Origin: JBDIBB01 sp039812685
GTDB lineage: Bacteria; Acidobacteriota; Vicinamibacteria; Vicinamibacterales; JAFNAJ01
Reading direction: 5' to 3'
DNA: 9,232 nucleotides
NCBI GenBank assembly: GCA_039812685.1
Contig: JBDIBB010000148.1
Span: 1-9,232 of the forward strand
Shown here: positions 1 to 6,112 of the stretch, piece after piece
How the letters are laid out: every line of letters starts with the position of its first letter
How positions within the stretch are numbered: the stretch's first letter is position 1
Position numbers and translations under genes: made by a program
Notes under the pieces: model-generated
What the model was told of the DNA's origin: nothing
The model's database searches: none
The model's input: the letters and a program-made list of their open reading frames with translations, nothing else

Positions 1-262
1 AGCCGCCACCGATCACCCCCGCGATCCATCCCGGCACGTCGGGCACCACGACGCCGCCGAGGGCGCCGGTCGCCGCCGTGGCCTCCCGGCGAAGCAGCGT
101 CGCCTCGGGCCAGGCCAGCGGGAGCACGATGACGGTGCCGAGCGCCATCCAGAGCAGCGCATACCGCGTGGCGCCGTTCGTCCGCGGCGCCAGGCGCAGC
201 GCCAGCCCGGCCGCCATCGCGACCGCCGATCCCTGCCACAGCCAGTGGACGAGCAGCGTCAT
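1..262 (-). CDS. M56 family (BlaR1/MecR1-like) membrane metallopeptidase, N-terminal fragment
   Basis: About 87 N-terminal residues are visible before the window edge. The start, MTLLVHWLWQGSAV, matches the 'H-x-LWQG' opening common in BlaR1/M56 proteins. Two hydrophobic helices follow at roughly residues 5-24 and 35-53, separated by a short basic loop ending in TRYAL, also typical of the family. The zinc-binding HExxH motif and any sensor domain would lie outside the window, so catalytic competence cannot be judged. Its ATG overlaps the stop of the upstream BlaI-like gene as ATGA, so the two are almost certainly co-transcribed and translationally coupled. In the classic system (established for staphylococcal BlaR1/BlaI) the membrane peptidase responds to a signal and inactivates the repressor. 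The ligand here is unknown, and no beta-lactamase gene is in view. Confidence 0.8.
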   Translation of the reverse strand, partial: MTLLVHWLWQGSAVAMAAGLALRLAPRTNGATRYALLWMALGTVIVLPLAWPEATLLRREATAATGALGGVVVPDVPGWIAGVIGGG

Positions 263-666
263 CGTCTCCTCCCCCGCGCCTCACGCCGCCCCGGCGCCGC
301 GTCGATGAGGGCCCGCAGCCTGGCGATCTCCTCCGGACCGGCCTCCTCGCGTCCCAGCAGGCTGACCAGCAGCCGGTCTGGCGAGTTCTCGAAGAACCGT
401 GACAGCAGTTGTGAGAGCGCGGTGCGCCGCGCCTCGTGCTCGGCCACCAGCGGGAGGTAGGTGAAGGCACGCCCGGTCTTCTCGTGCCTCACGTGGCCCT
501 TGTCCTCCAGGATGCGCAGCGTGGTGAGCACCGTGTTGTAGGCGGGCTTGGGCGAGCGGTCGAGATCGGCCACCACCTCGCCCACCGTGGCGCGCCCGCG
601 CGCCCAGAGCACGCGCATGATGCTCAGTTCGGCGTCGGTGAGGGCTGGGCTGGGAGGACGTGGCAT
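259..666 (-). CDS. BlaI/MecI/CopY-family winged-helix transcriptional repressor
   Basis: This 135-residue protein is close to the usual BlaI/MecI length of about 120-130. Residues 9-75 form the winged helix: LTDAELSIMRVLW is the hallmark first helix, KPAYNTVLTTLRILEDKG is the recognition helix region, and HEKTGRAFTYLPLV is the wing. Residues 78-125 (RRTALSQLLSRFFENSPDRLL...) match the C-terminal dimerisation helices, and the tail is very basic. The ATG at 666 is chosen because the conserved LTDAEL begins at residue 9. Shine-Dalgarno complementarity upstream is weak. A sigma70-like promoter with two CTAAT/ATTAG dyads lies just upstream, which suggests autorepression. The gene overlaps the M56 gene by 4 nt, forming a repressor-sensor pair. 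The family is clear, but the regulated process is not, so no gene symbol is assigned. Confidence 0.93.
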   Translation of the reverse strand: MPRPPSPALTDAELSIMRVLWARGRATVGEVVADLDRSPKPAYNTVLTTLRILEDKGHVRHEKTGRAFTYLPLVAEHEARRTALSQLLSRFFENSPDRLLVSLLGREEAGPEEIARLRALIDAAPGRREARGRRR

Positions 667-682
667 CGGTGGGCCCGGGATG

Positions 683-698
683 TCCTAATTCATTAGGA
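683..698. promoter_or_regulatory. Perfect dyad, probable BlaI-family operator 1
   Basis: The sequence TCCTAAT-TC-ATTAGGA is a perfect inverted repeat with 7-bp arms and a 2-bp spacer, conspicuously AT-rich in a GC-rich window. It lies about 17-32 bp upstream of the BlaI-like start and just downstream of the predicted transcription start, where a bound repressor would block transcription. Assigning it to the adjacent repressor is inference from position and symmetry. Confidence 0.72.
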
Positions 699-707
699 GA
701 CATCCGC

Positions 708-736
708 AGCCTACGCTCCCGTCGCGGCGTTGTCAA
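708..736 (-). promoter_or_regulatory. Sigma70-type promoter for the BlaI-M56 unit
   Basis: On the minus strand there is a consensus -35 box TTGACA (736-731), a 17-bp spacer, and TAGGCT (713-708) as a -10 box sharing the first, second and last bases of TATAAT. The predicted start near position 701 gives a leader of about 35 nt. Dyads at 735-750 and 683-698 flank the promoter, the first overlapping the -35 box by 2 bp. Confidence 0.65.
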
Positions 737-750
737 CTAATTTCTTAGGA
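735..750. promoter_or_regulatory. Imperfect dyad, probable BlaI-family operator 2
   Basis: AACTAAT-TT-CTTAGGA matches operator 1 at 12 of 16 positions with the same 7-2-7 layout. The centres of the two dyads are 52 bp apart, about five helical turns, so dimers could bind on the same face of the DNA. It overlaps the edge of the TTGACA box. The operator role is inferred. Confidence 0.6.
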
Positions 751-768
751 GTTTCTCGGGAGTTCCAC

Positions 769-813
769 GGCCCAGCGGCGGCATCCCTGGCGCCGGCCTC
801 GGGCCGCCGGGCC
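769..813 (-). terminator. GC-rich stem-loop downstream of ribBA (possible terminator)
   Basis: About 16 nt past the ribBA stop, the RNA can pair GGCCC+GGCGGC with GCCGCC+GGGCC: 11 bp interrupted by a 3-nt bulge, with a loop of about 20 nt. There is no U-tract after it, so this is not a textbook intrinsic terminator. It lies between the end of the long gene run and the next promoter, where termination or 3'-end protection would be expected. Confidence 0.3.
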
Positions 814-828
814 ACCGCGCGCAGGCGG

Positions 829-2073
829 CTACACCGTCGTCAGCTTGTGCCCCAGCTTTTCCTTCTTCGTCCGCAGGTAGCGCAGCGTCTGGCTGGTGGG
901 CGCGATCTCCAGCGGGAGCGACTCGGCCACCGAGAGCCCGTAGCCTTCGAGCCCGATGAACTTCCGCGGGTTGTTCGTGAGCAGTCGCATCGAGTGCACG
1001 CCGAGATGGCGGAGGATCTGCGCGCCGATGCCGTAGTCGCGCTGATCCGGCTTGAAGCCCAGCCGCTCGTTGGCCTCGACGGTGTCCAGTCCCTGGTCCT
1101 GCAGCTCGTAGGCCCGCAGCTTGTTCGGCAGGCCGATGCCGCGCCCTTCCTGGTTCAGGTAGAGCAGGACGCCGCGGCCTTCCGACGCGATCCGCTGCAT
1201 GGCGATGTCGAGTTGCGGCCCGCAGTCGCAGCGCGCCGACTGGAACACGTCGCCGGTGAGGCACTTCGAGTGCACGCGCACCAGCAGGTCGCAGCCATCG
1301 CCGATCTCGCCGCACACCAGCGCCACGTGGGTCTCGCGATCGATCAGGCTCTCGTAGGCGTGGATGACGAACTCGCCATGGATCGTCGGCAGGCGCGCCG
1401 AGGCCACCTTCTTCACCAGCGCCTCGGTCCGCGTGCGGTAGCGGATGAGGTCGGCGACGGTAATCATCAGCAGCCCGTGACGGCGGCCGAACGTGGCCAG
1501 CTCGGGCACGCGCGCCATCGTGCCGTCCTCGTTCATGATTTCGCAGATGACGCCGGCCGGGTACAAGCCCGCGATGCGCGCGAGGTCGACGGCCGCCTCC
1601 GTCTGCCCGGCCCGCACGAGCACGCCACCGTCGCGGGCGCGCAGCGGAAACACGTGGCCGGGCCGCGCGAGGTCGTCGGGGGTCGTCGCCGGGTGAATCG
1701 CGGCCCGAATCGTGGCCGCCCGATCCGCCGCCGAGATACCCGTCGTCGTGCCGGCCTTCGCCTCGATCGGGATGCAGAACGCCGTGCCGAACCGGGCCGT
1801 GTTGTACCGCCCGGTCACCATCAGCGGGACGTCGAGCTGATCCAGGCGCTCGCCGGTCATCGACAGGCAGATGAGGCCGCGCCCGTGCGTGGCCATGAAG
1901 TTGATCGCCTCGGGTGTCACCTTCTCGGCGGCGAGCGTGAGATCGCCCTCGTTCTCGCGATCCGGGTCGTCGACGACGATCACCATCTCGCCGCGGCGAA
2001 ACGCCTCGATGGCCTCCTCGATCGTCGCAAACGGCTTGGACGGACGCTCGGGCGGGGCGGTGGATGTGGTCAT
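829..2073 (-). CDS. ribBA: Bifunctional 3,4-dihydroxy-2-butanone-4-phosphate synthase / GTP cyclohydrolase II
   Basis: This enzyme starts both branches of riboflavin synthesis: ribulose 5-phosphate to dihydroxybutanone phosphate (residues ~15-212) and GTP to the diaminopyrimidine (~218-414). The first domain shows DDPDRENEGDLTLAAE (35-50), THGRGLICL and RPGHVFPLR (137-145). The second shows the zinc cysteines C271, C282 and C284 in SKCLTGDVFQSARCDCG, then LYLNQEGRGIGL and DYGIGAQIL (347-355). The chosen ATG at 2073 gives 414 residues and has GAG three bases upstream. An in-frame ATG at 2100 would add nine residues and overlap ribE by 11 bp without a visible ribosome site. One oddity: the DHBP-synthase motif usually read GHTEA is GQTEA here (Q157), replacing a histidine that is a metal ligand in characterised enzymes. 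It is the last gene of the run. Confidence 0.96.
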   Translation of the reverse strand: MTTSTAPPERPSKPFATIEEAIEAFRRGEMVIVVDDPDRENEGDLTLAAEKVTPEAINFMATHGRGLICLSMTGERLDQLDVPLMVTGRYNTARFGTAFCIPIEAKAGTTTGISAADRAATIRAAIHPATTPDDLARPGHVFPLRARDGGVLVRAGQTEAAVDLARIAGLYPAGVICEIMNEDGTMARVPELATFGRRHGLLMITVADLIRYRTRTEALVKKVASARLPTIHGEFVIHAYESLIDRETHVALVCGEIGDGCDLLVRVHSKCLTGDVFQSARCDCGPQLDIAMQRIASEGRGVLLYLNQEGRGIGLPNKLRAYELQDQGLDTVEANERLGFKPDQRDYGIGAQILRHLGVHSMRLLTNNPRKFIGLEGYGLSVAESLPLEIAPTSQTLRYLRTKKEKLGHKLTTV

Positions 2074-2089
2074 GATCTCGTGTCCGCGC

Positions 2090-2710
2090 TCATCGCCCAT
2101 CGTCGGGCCGGCGCTGGGCCCAGCCCGCCAGCTCCGCGAGGCGCACCACGTACTTGCCGAGCATGTCGCACTCGAGGTTCACGCGGTCGCCGACACGGCG
2201 GGCGTGCAGGTTCGTGTGTTCCCAGGTGAAGGGGATGATCTGCGCGTCGAACTCGCCGCGGCGAAGCGCCGCCACGGTGAGGCTGATCCCGTCGACGGCC
2301 ACCGATCCCTTGGGGATGAGCCATGGCGAAAGCTCTTCGGGGTAGGTGAACGCGAAGCGCCAGAACTCGCCCTGATCCTCGACGGCGGTCACGACGCCGG
2401 TGGCGTCGACGTGGCCCTGGACGAAGTGGCCGCCCAGGCGGGCGTCCGGCTGCACCGGACGCTCCAGGTTCAGCACGTCTCCGGGCTCCAGGTCGCCCAG
2501 GTTCGTCACCCGCATCGTCTCGGGACCGATCTCGGTGACGAAGTCGGTGTCGGTGCGGTCCACCACGGTGAGGCAGACGCCGTTGTGCGCGATCGAGTCG
2601 CCGGCGCGCAGCGACACGGCCAGTGACGAGGCCACCCGCAGGCGGAGTCCGCCCGGCATGCGCTGCGTCTGGACGAGGCGGCCGACCGATTCAATGAGTC
2701 CGGTGAACAT
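2090..2710 (-). CDS. ribE: Riboflavin synthase, alpha subunit
   Basis: It catalyses the last step of riboflavin synthesis, dismutating two 6,7-dimethyl-8-ribityllumazine molecules to riboflavin and the diaminopyrimidine. The 206-residue protein has the expected two tandem lumazine-binding beta-barrels (about 1-87 and 97-185) and a short C-terminal helix. The N-terminus MFTGLIE is the invariant family start and fixes the ATG at 2710. Visible motifs are NGVCLTVV (C46), GGHFVQGHVD (H100), GSVAVDGISLTV (S143) and NLECDMLGKYV (D182). These correspond to the Cys, His, Ser and Asp of the active site known from E. coli riboflavin synthase. The start overlaps the end of ribD by 20 nt, with little Shine-Dalgarno sequence, which suggests translational coupling. 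It is named ribE here, as in operons where ribD precedes it; E. coli literature also uses ribC. Confidence 0.97.
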   Translation of the reverse strand: MFTGLIESVGRLVQTQRMPGGLRLRVASSLAVSLRAGDSIAHNGVCLTVVDRTDTDFVTEIGPETMRVTNLGDLEPGDVLNLERPVQPDARLGGHFVQGHVDATGVVTAVEDQGEFWRFAFTYPEELSPWLIPKGSVAVDGISLTVAALRRGEFDAQIIPFTWEHTNLHARRVGDRVNLECDMLGKYVVRLAELAGWAQRRPDDGR

Positions 2711-3794
2711 GGGTGTCGATGAAGACGTCGGGGCCGACGGGCAGCACGCGCCCGGGCGCGTCGATGGCGCACGGGCCGACGTCCCAGGCCAACCCGCGCG
2801 GGCCGAGCCGATGCGGCGTGATGAACAGGTGCAGCCGGTCGGCCAGCCCCGCGGCGATGCACGCGCGGTGCATCGTCACGCCGCCCTCCACCAGCACCGA
2901 GCGCACCTCGCGGCGGCCACATTCGGCGAACATCGCTCCGAGATCGTAGCCTCGCACGGTCAGCATGTCGATGCCGAGGCCGGCCAGGGCCGCCGCGTGC
3001 TCCGGCGCGCGCTCCACGGCCTCGGGGCTCGTCACCACGGTCACCGGCGCGTCGTCCCGCCGCACGAACAGCCGTGCCGACAGCGGCACGCGCAGCCGCC
3101 AGTCGACGACGAGCCGGAGCAGCGGCCGGGTGCGAACGACCAGGCGCGCCGTCAGCTCCGGGTCGTCGGCCAGCACCGTGCCGGCGCCAACGGCAATCGC
3201 GTCCACGGTGGCCCGCGTCTCGTGAACCATCAGATCGGCCTCGTGGGAGGTGAGCCGCGTGCGCACGCCGGGGGCCGCGGCCACGCACGCGTCGGAGGAG
3301 AGCGCGGCCTTCAGCAGGATGAACGGCCGGCCCAGGGTCACCGCCGTCACGAACGCCTCGTTGAGCCGCCGGGCCTCGTCGTGGCACACGCCTACCGACA
3401 CGTCGATCCCCTGCGCTCTCAACAGCGCGAGCCCACGTCCGCTCACCCGCGGATCGGGATCGACCATGGCGGCCACCACCCGTGCCACCCCCGCGTCGAT
3501 GATGGCCGTGGTGCACGGTCCGGTGCGACCCACGTGGCTGCACGGCTCGAGCGTGACGTAGAGCGTGGCGCCCCGCGCCCGCGGCCCCGCTTCGCGCAGC
3601 GCGTGCACCTCGGCGTGCGCTTCGCCGGCGCGCGCGTGATAGCCCTCGCCGACCGGCGTGCCCCCGGCTGACACGATGAGACAGCCCACCATGGGGTTCG
3701 GGCTGGCCGTGCGGCGCCCGCGCGCGGCGAGTTGCAGCGCCTGCCGCATGAACGCGGCGTCAGCCGCCGTACCGGCGCCAGCAGGGGTCACCAC
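2691..3794 (-). CDS. ribD: Bifunctional diaminohydroxyphosphoribosylaminopyrimidine deaminase / 5-amino-6-(5-phosphoribosylamino)uracil reductase
   Basis: It performs steps two and three of the GTP branch of riboflavin synthesis. The deaminase domain (about 12-150) carries the zinc site as HAEVHAL (H60, catalytic E62) and LEPCSHVGRTGPC (C85, C94); the 25- and 9-residue spacings match known RibD proteins. The NADPH-dependent reductase domain (about 156-367) shows RPFILLKAALS, VGAGTVLADDPELT and VLVEGG. The total of 367 residues is typical. The usual SLDG motif of the reductase is SSDA here (166-169), and the following K/R-W-I-T-S reads TRLTS, while the conserved lysine K162 is kept. Two adjacent GTG codons can start it (3794 or 3791). 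The second overlaps the ftsY stop as GTGA, fitting coupled translation. No FMN riboswitch precedes it, because it directly follows ftsY. Confidence 0.96.
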   Translation of the reverse strand: MVTPAGAGTAADAAFMRQALQLAARGRRTASPNPMVGCLIVSAGGTPVGEGYHARAGEAHAEVHALREAGPRARGATLYVTLEPCSHVGRTGPCTTAIIDAGVARVVAAMVDPDPRVSGRGLALLRAQGIDVSVGVCHDEARRLNEAFVTAVTLGRPFILLKAALSSDACVAAAPGVRTRLTSHEADLMVHETRATVDAIAVGAGTVLADDPELTARLVVRTRPLLRLVVDWRLRVPLSARLFVRRDDAPVTVVTSPEAVERAPEHAAALAGLGIDMLTVRGYDLGAMFAECGRREVRSVLVEGGVTMHRACIAAGLADRLHLFITPHRLGPRGLAWDVGPCAIDAPGRVLPVGPDVFIDTHVHRTH

Positions 3795-4711
3795 GTCGTC
3801 TCGAACAGGGCCTCGACGTAGTCGCGCGCCGAGAACGGCACCAGGTCGTCGATCGCCTCGCCGGTCCCGACATACCGGATGGGCAGCTTCAGGTCGTGCG
3901 CGATGGCCACGGCGACGCCGCCCTTGGCCGTCCCGTCGAGCTTGGTCAGCACGATGCCGGTGACGCCGGCGGCACCGGTGAACTCGCGCGCCTGCGTCAC
4001 GCCGTTCTGCCCGACGGTCGCGTCGAGCACGAGCAGCACCTCGTGCGGGGCGCCGCTGACCACGCGCGCCGCGATGCGCCGGATCTTCTCCAGCTCGCTC
4101 ATCAGGTTCACGCGGGTGTGCAGGCGCCCGGCGGTGTCCACCAGCACCACGTCACGCTGCCGGGCCACGCCCGAGCTCACCGCGTCGAACACCACGGCCG
4201 CCGGATCGGCGCCGGCGCCGGCGCGCACGAGGTCGACGCCGGCACGCCGGGCCCAGATCTCGAGCTGCTCGACCGCGGCGGCGCGGAACGTGTCGGCGGC
4301 GCAGATGATCGGTGACTGCCCCTGCCCCTTCAGCAGGTTGGCCAGCTTCCCCACCGTCGTCGTCTTGCCGGTGCCGTTGACGCCGACGACGAGCACCACG
4401 TGGGGACGCGTGCCGCCGGCTGGCGCGCGCTCGGCATCCTGGAGCACCGCGAGGATTTCCTCCTTGACCAGCGCGCGCAGGCTTTCGCCGTGGCGGGCCC
4501 GCGCGCGCACGCGGTCGAGCACGTGCCCGGTGGCCGCCACGCCGACGTCGGCCGAGAGCAGGATCTCCTCCAGCGTCTCGAGCGTGTCGCGATCGACCGG
4601 CGCCTCCAGGCGCTCTGGCGTGTCGGCGCGACGCACCACCTCGTCGAAGCGCTCGACGAACTGCTGCTTGGTCTTGCGGAGGCTGTCTCGGAGACGGTCG
4701 AAGAACCCCAT
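3788..4711 (-). CDS. ftsY: Signal recognition particle receptor FtsY (SRP GTPase)
   Basis: FtsY docks ribosome-SRP complexes at the membrane by forming a GTPase heterodimer with Ffh. The 307-residue form starts MGFFDRLRDSL at 4711, the usual opening amphipathic helix of compact FtsY proteins, so the long acidic A domain of E. coli is missing. The N domain spans about 1-100 (LLSADVG at 51-57). The G domain shows GVNGTGKTTTVGKLA (110-124), DTFRAAAVEQLE (140-151), DTAGR (192-196), TKLDGTAKGG (256-265) and the closing GTGEAIDDLVPF (282-293). A GTG at 4843 is in frame and would add 44 residues rich in Arg and Pro. This extension is unlike an FtsY A domain and was not accepted. Upstream is a 195-bp gap with inverted repeats. 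Downstream, its TGA overlaps a ribD GTG. Confidence 0.97.
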   Translation of the reverse strand: MGFFDRLRDSLRKTKQQFVERFDEVVRRADTPERLEAPVDRDTLETLEEILLSADVGVAATGHVLDRVRARARHGESLRALVKEEILAVLQDAERAPAGGTRPHVVLVVGVNGTGKTTTVGKLANLLKGQGQSPIICAADTFRAAAVEQLEIWARRAGVDLVRAGAGADPAAVVFDAVSSGVARQRDVVLVDTAGRLHTRVNLMSELEKIRRIAARVVSGAPHEVLLVLDATVGQNGVTQAREFTGAAGVTGIVLTKLDGTAKGGVAVAIAHDLKLPIRYVGTGEAIDDLVPFSARDYVEALFETTW

Positions 4712-4798
4712 GGGCGGTGGGCGCAGATGCGGGACACGACGGCCAGCGACGCCGCCGGGCCGCAGAACACCAATTGTCGCCCAGCGGGCGCGGGAAGG

Positions 4799-4876
4799 CC
4801 AGCGGCGGCGCCGGTCACGACCGCTGGACGCGCCTGGCGGCACGTCCCCACGATGTCGCCGGCACGGCCGCCGGCG
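4799..4876. repeat. Cluster of three GC-rich inverted repeats in the plsY-ftsY gap
   Basis: The 195 bases from 4712 to 4906 hold no supportable gene. Three perfect or near-perfect dyads sit in the middle. They are CGCCGGC/GCCGGCG (4857-4876, 6-nt loop); GGACGTGCC/GGCGCGTCC as read in the minus-strand RNA (4826-4847, 9 bp with one G-U pair and a 4-nt loop); and CCAGCGG/CCGCTGG (4799-4827). The last two share two bases, so they may be alternative folds. No U-tract follows any of them. Roles as attenuator, mRNA stabiliser or processing site are possible but undecided. Confidence 0.5.
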
Positions 4877-4906
4877 CCGCGCCCGCGCCCCGGCCGGCTA
4901 CCTGCG

Positions 4907-5536
4907 TCACCGCCGGCGCCCGTCGCCGAGGCGTGCCTCACGCCCTCCCCGCAGGCGCGCGAGGTTCTCGCGGTGCTCGAACAGGACGAGCGCGCTCGCC
5001 GCGCACGCGCCCATCCACACCGGCCATGGCGCGCCGTCGACGATCGTGAGCACGGGGATCAGCACCGCTCCGGTGATGGAGGCGAGCGAAACGTAGCGCG
5101 TGCGCCAGAGGATGACGAGGAACGCGGCGGCCGCGCCGAGCAGCATCACCGGGGAGAGCACGGCGAACACGCCCGCGCCCGTGGCCACGCCCTTCCCGCC
5201 CTCGAACCCGAGCCACATCGGGTAGACGTGCCCGATGATGGCTGCCAGGCCGGCCACCACGGCGACCCCGGCGGCGTGTTCGGCGCCGGGAGCGCCGCTG
5301 GCCGCCACGAGCCTGGCGCCCACCCACGCGGCGGCGGCCCCCTTGCCCGCATCGAGCGCCAGCGCTGCCAGGCCCGGTCCCCATCCCGCCCGGCGCAGCA
5401 CGTTGGCGGCTCCGACGTTTCCACTGCCCACCCGGCGCAGGTCCTCTCCGGTGGCTGCCCTGGCCAGCAGGTAGGCGAAGGGAATCGACCCCAGCAGGTA
5501 CCCAGCGAGCGCCGCGAGTCCGAACGTCACGATCAT
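4907..5536 (-). CDS. plsY: Acyl-phosphate:glycerol-3-phosphate acyltransferase
   Basis: This integral membrane enzyme transfers the acyl group of acyl-phosphate to glycerol 3-phosphate, making lysophosphatidate, the first committed phospholipid intermediate. At 209 residues it has the usual length. Family motifs appear in order: GYLLGSIPFAYLL (12-24), GSGNVGAANVLR (38-49), DAGKG (62-66), GHVYPMWLGFEGGKGVAT (102-119) and FEHRENLARL (187-196). Hydrophobic segments at about 2-24, 53-77, 88-108, 121-145 and 150-187 fit a polytopic PlsY. Its ATG overlaps the thpR stop as ATGA. The C-terminus ends in a basic GDGRRR tail. It is followed by a 195-bp gap before ftsY. Together with pgpA further upstream it gives the run a phospholipid-synthesis theme. 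Its acyl-phosphate-making partner PlsX is not in the window. Confidence 0.97.
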   Translation of the reverse strand: MIVTFGLAALAGYLLGSIPFAYLLARAATGEDLRRVGSGNVGAANVLRRAGWGPGLAALALDAGKGAAAAWVGARLVAASGAPGAEHAAGVAVVAGLAAIIGHVYPMWLGFEGGKGVATGAGVFAVLSPVMLLGAAAAFLVILWRTRYVSLASITGAVLIPVLTIVDGAPWPVWMGACAASALVLFEHRENLARLRGGREARLGDGRRR

Positions 5537-6111
5537 CCCGTGCTCCCCAACACCAGGCGTGCCAGCTCATCGTAGTCCGGCCCCCGCGGCGACAGCACGC
5601 TGCGCATCAGCGAGACGTGGTTCACGGGCGAGGCCACGGCGGGCCAGCGCGTTGCGGTCATCTCGCGGGCGAGGATCCGGACCTCGCGCCGGAGTGCCTC
5701 GCGCACGCGCGCCAGCGTCAGGTGCGGCGTGAACGGTCTCGGGTCATCGGGCGGGATCCCGGCCGGCAGGCGCCGGTCCACGAGGGCCTTCAGGTGCCGG
5801 AGCGGCTCGAGGCCCGACACCACGGGCAGCATCAGCACCCGCGGCGTCCCACCGGGCGGCAGCCAGGAGGCGGATCCGAATTCCACGCTGAAGGTGCCTT
5901 CCTCCAGGATGCCGTGGCAGGCCGCGACGATCTGCCCGGCGAGCGCCTCGGAGACCTCTCCGAGAAAGCGCACCGTCAGGTGAAGCTGATCCGCGCGAAC
6001 CCAGCGCAGGCCGCGCGCTGCGGCGGGATGTCGCCCGTCGACGTGGCGCCGGACGTCCGTGGCGCGCCGCCGCACCTCGTCGTTCACGTCGATGGCGAGA
6101 AAGAGACGCAT
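5533..6111 (-). CDS. thpR: RNA 2',3'-cyclic phosphodiesterase (ThpR/LigT family)
   Basis: This is a 2H phosphoesterase of 192 residues. The two signature motifs are HLTV (H44, T46, followed by RFLG) and HLTL (H130, T132), spaced as in the family, and the opening MRLFLAIDV is the canonical N-terminus that fixes the start at 6111. Known members hydrolyse RNA 2',3'-cyclic phosphates to 2'-phosphates, and the E. coli enzyme also shows 2'-5' RNA ligase activity in vitro. The physiological substrate is not settled. The ATG lies one base after three tandem AAGCCTC heptads, so there is no Shine-Dalgarno sequence; instead the leader ends in CCTCC. The stop overlaps the plsY start (ATGA). The cinA-thpR junction is one of two gaps of about 100 bp or more inside the gene run. 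Confidence 0.93.
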   Translation of the reverse strand: MRLFLAIDVNDEVRRRATDVRRHVDGRHPAAARGLRWVRADQLHLTVRFLGEVSEALAGQIVAACHGILEEGTFSVEFGSASWLPPGGTPRVLMLPVVSGLEPLRHLKALVDRRLPAGIPPDDPRPFTPHLTLARVREALRREVRILAREMTATRWPAVASPVNHVSLMRSVLSPRGPDYDELARLVLGSTG

Positions 6112-6112
6112 G

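Noticed and set aside
730..2229. Long plus-strand open frame (499 codons) opposite ribBA
   Set aside because: It is antisense to a gene with intact catalytic motifs, it is full of Arg/His/Ala typical of GC-rich shadow frames, and it shows no recognisable domain.
2400..3671. Plus-strand open frame (423 codons) opposite ribE and ribD
   Set aside because: It has shadow-frame composition and covers two well-supported minus-strand genes.
3780..3830. FMN riboswitch upstream of ribD
   Set aside because: The upstream sequence is ftsY coding sequence, with no AGGGGC-type conserved aptamer segments seen.
4712..4843. N-terminal extension of FtsY from a GTG at 4843
   Set aside because: The 44 added residues are Arg/Pro-rich and overlap the hairpin cluster. 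MGFFDRLRDSL at 4711 is the natural FtsY start.
4712..4906. A 4.5S SRP RNA gene next to ftsY
   Set aside because: The conserved GGAAG...GCAG-type domain IV loop of SRP RNA is not present in the gap on either strand.
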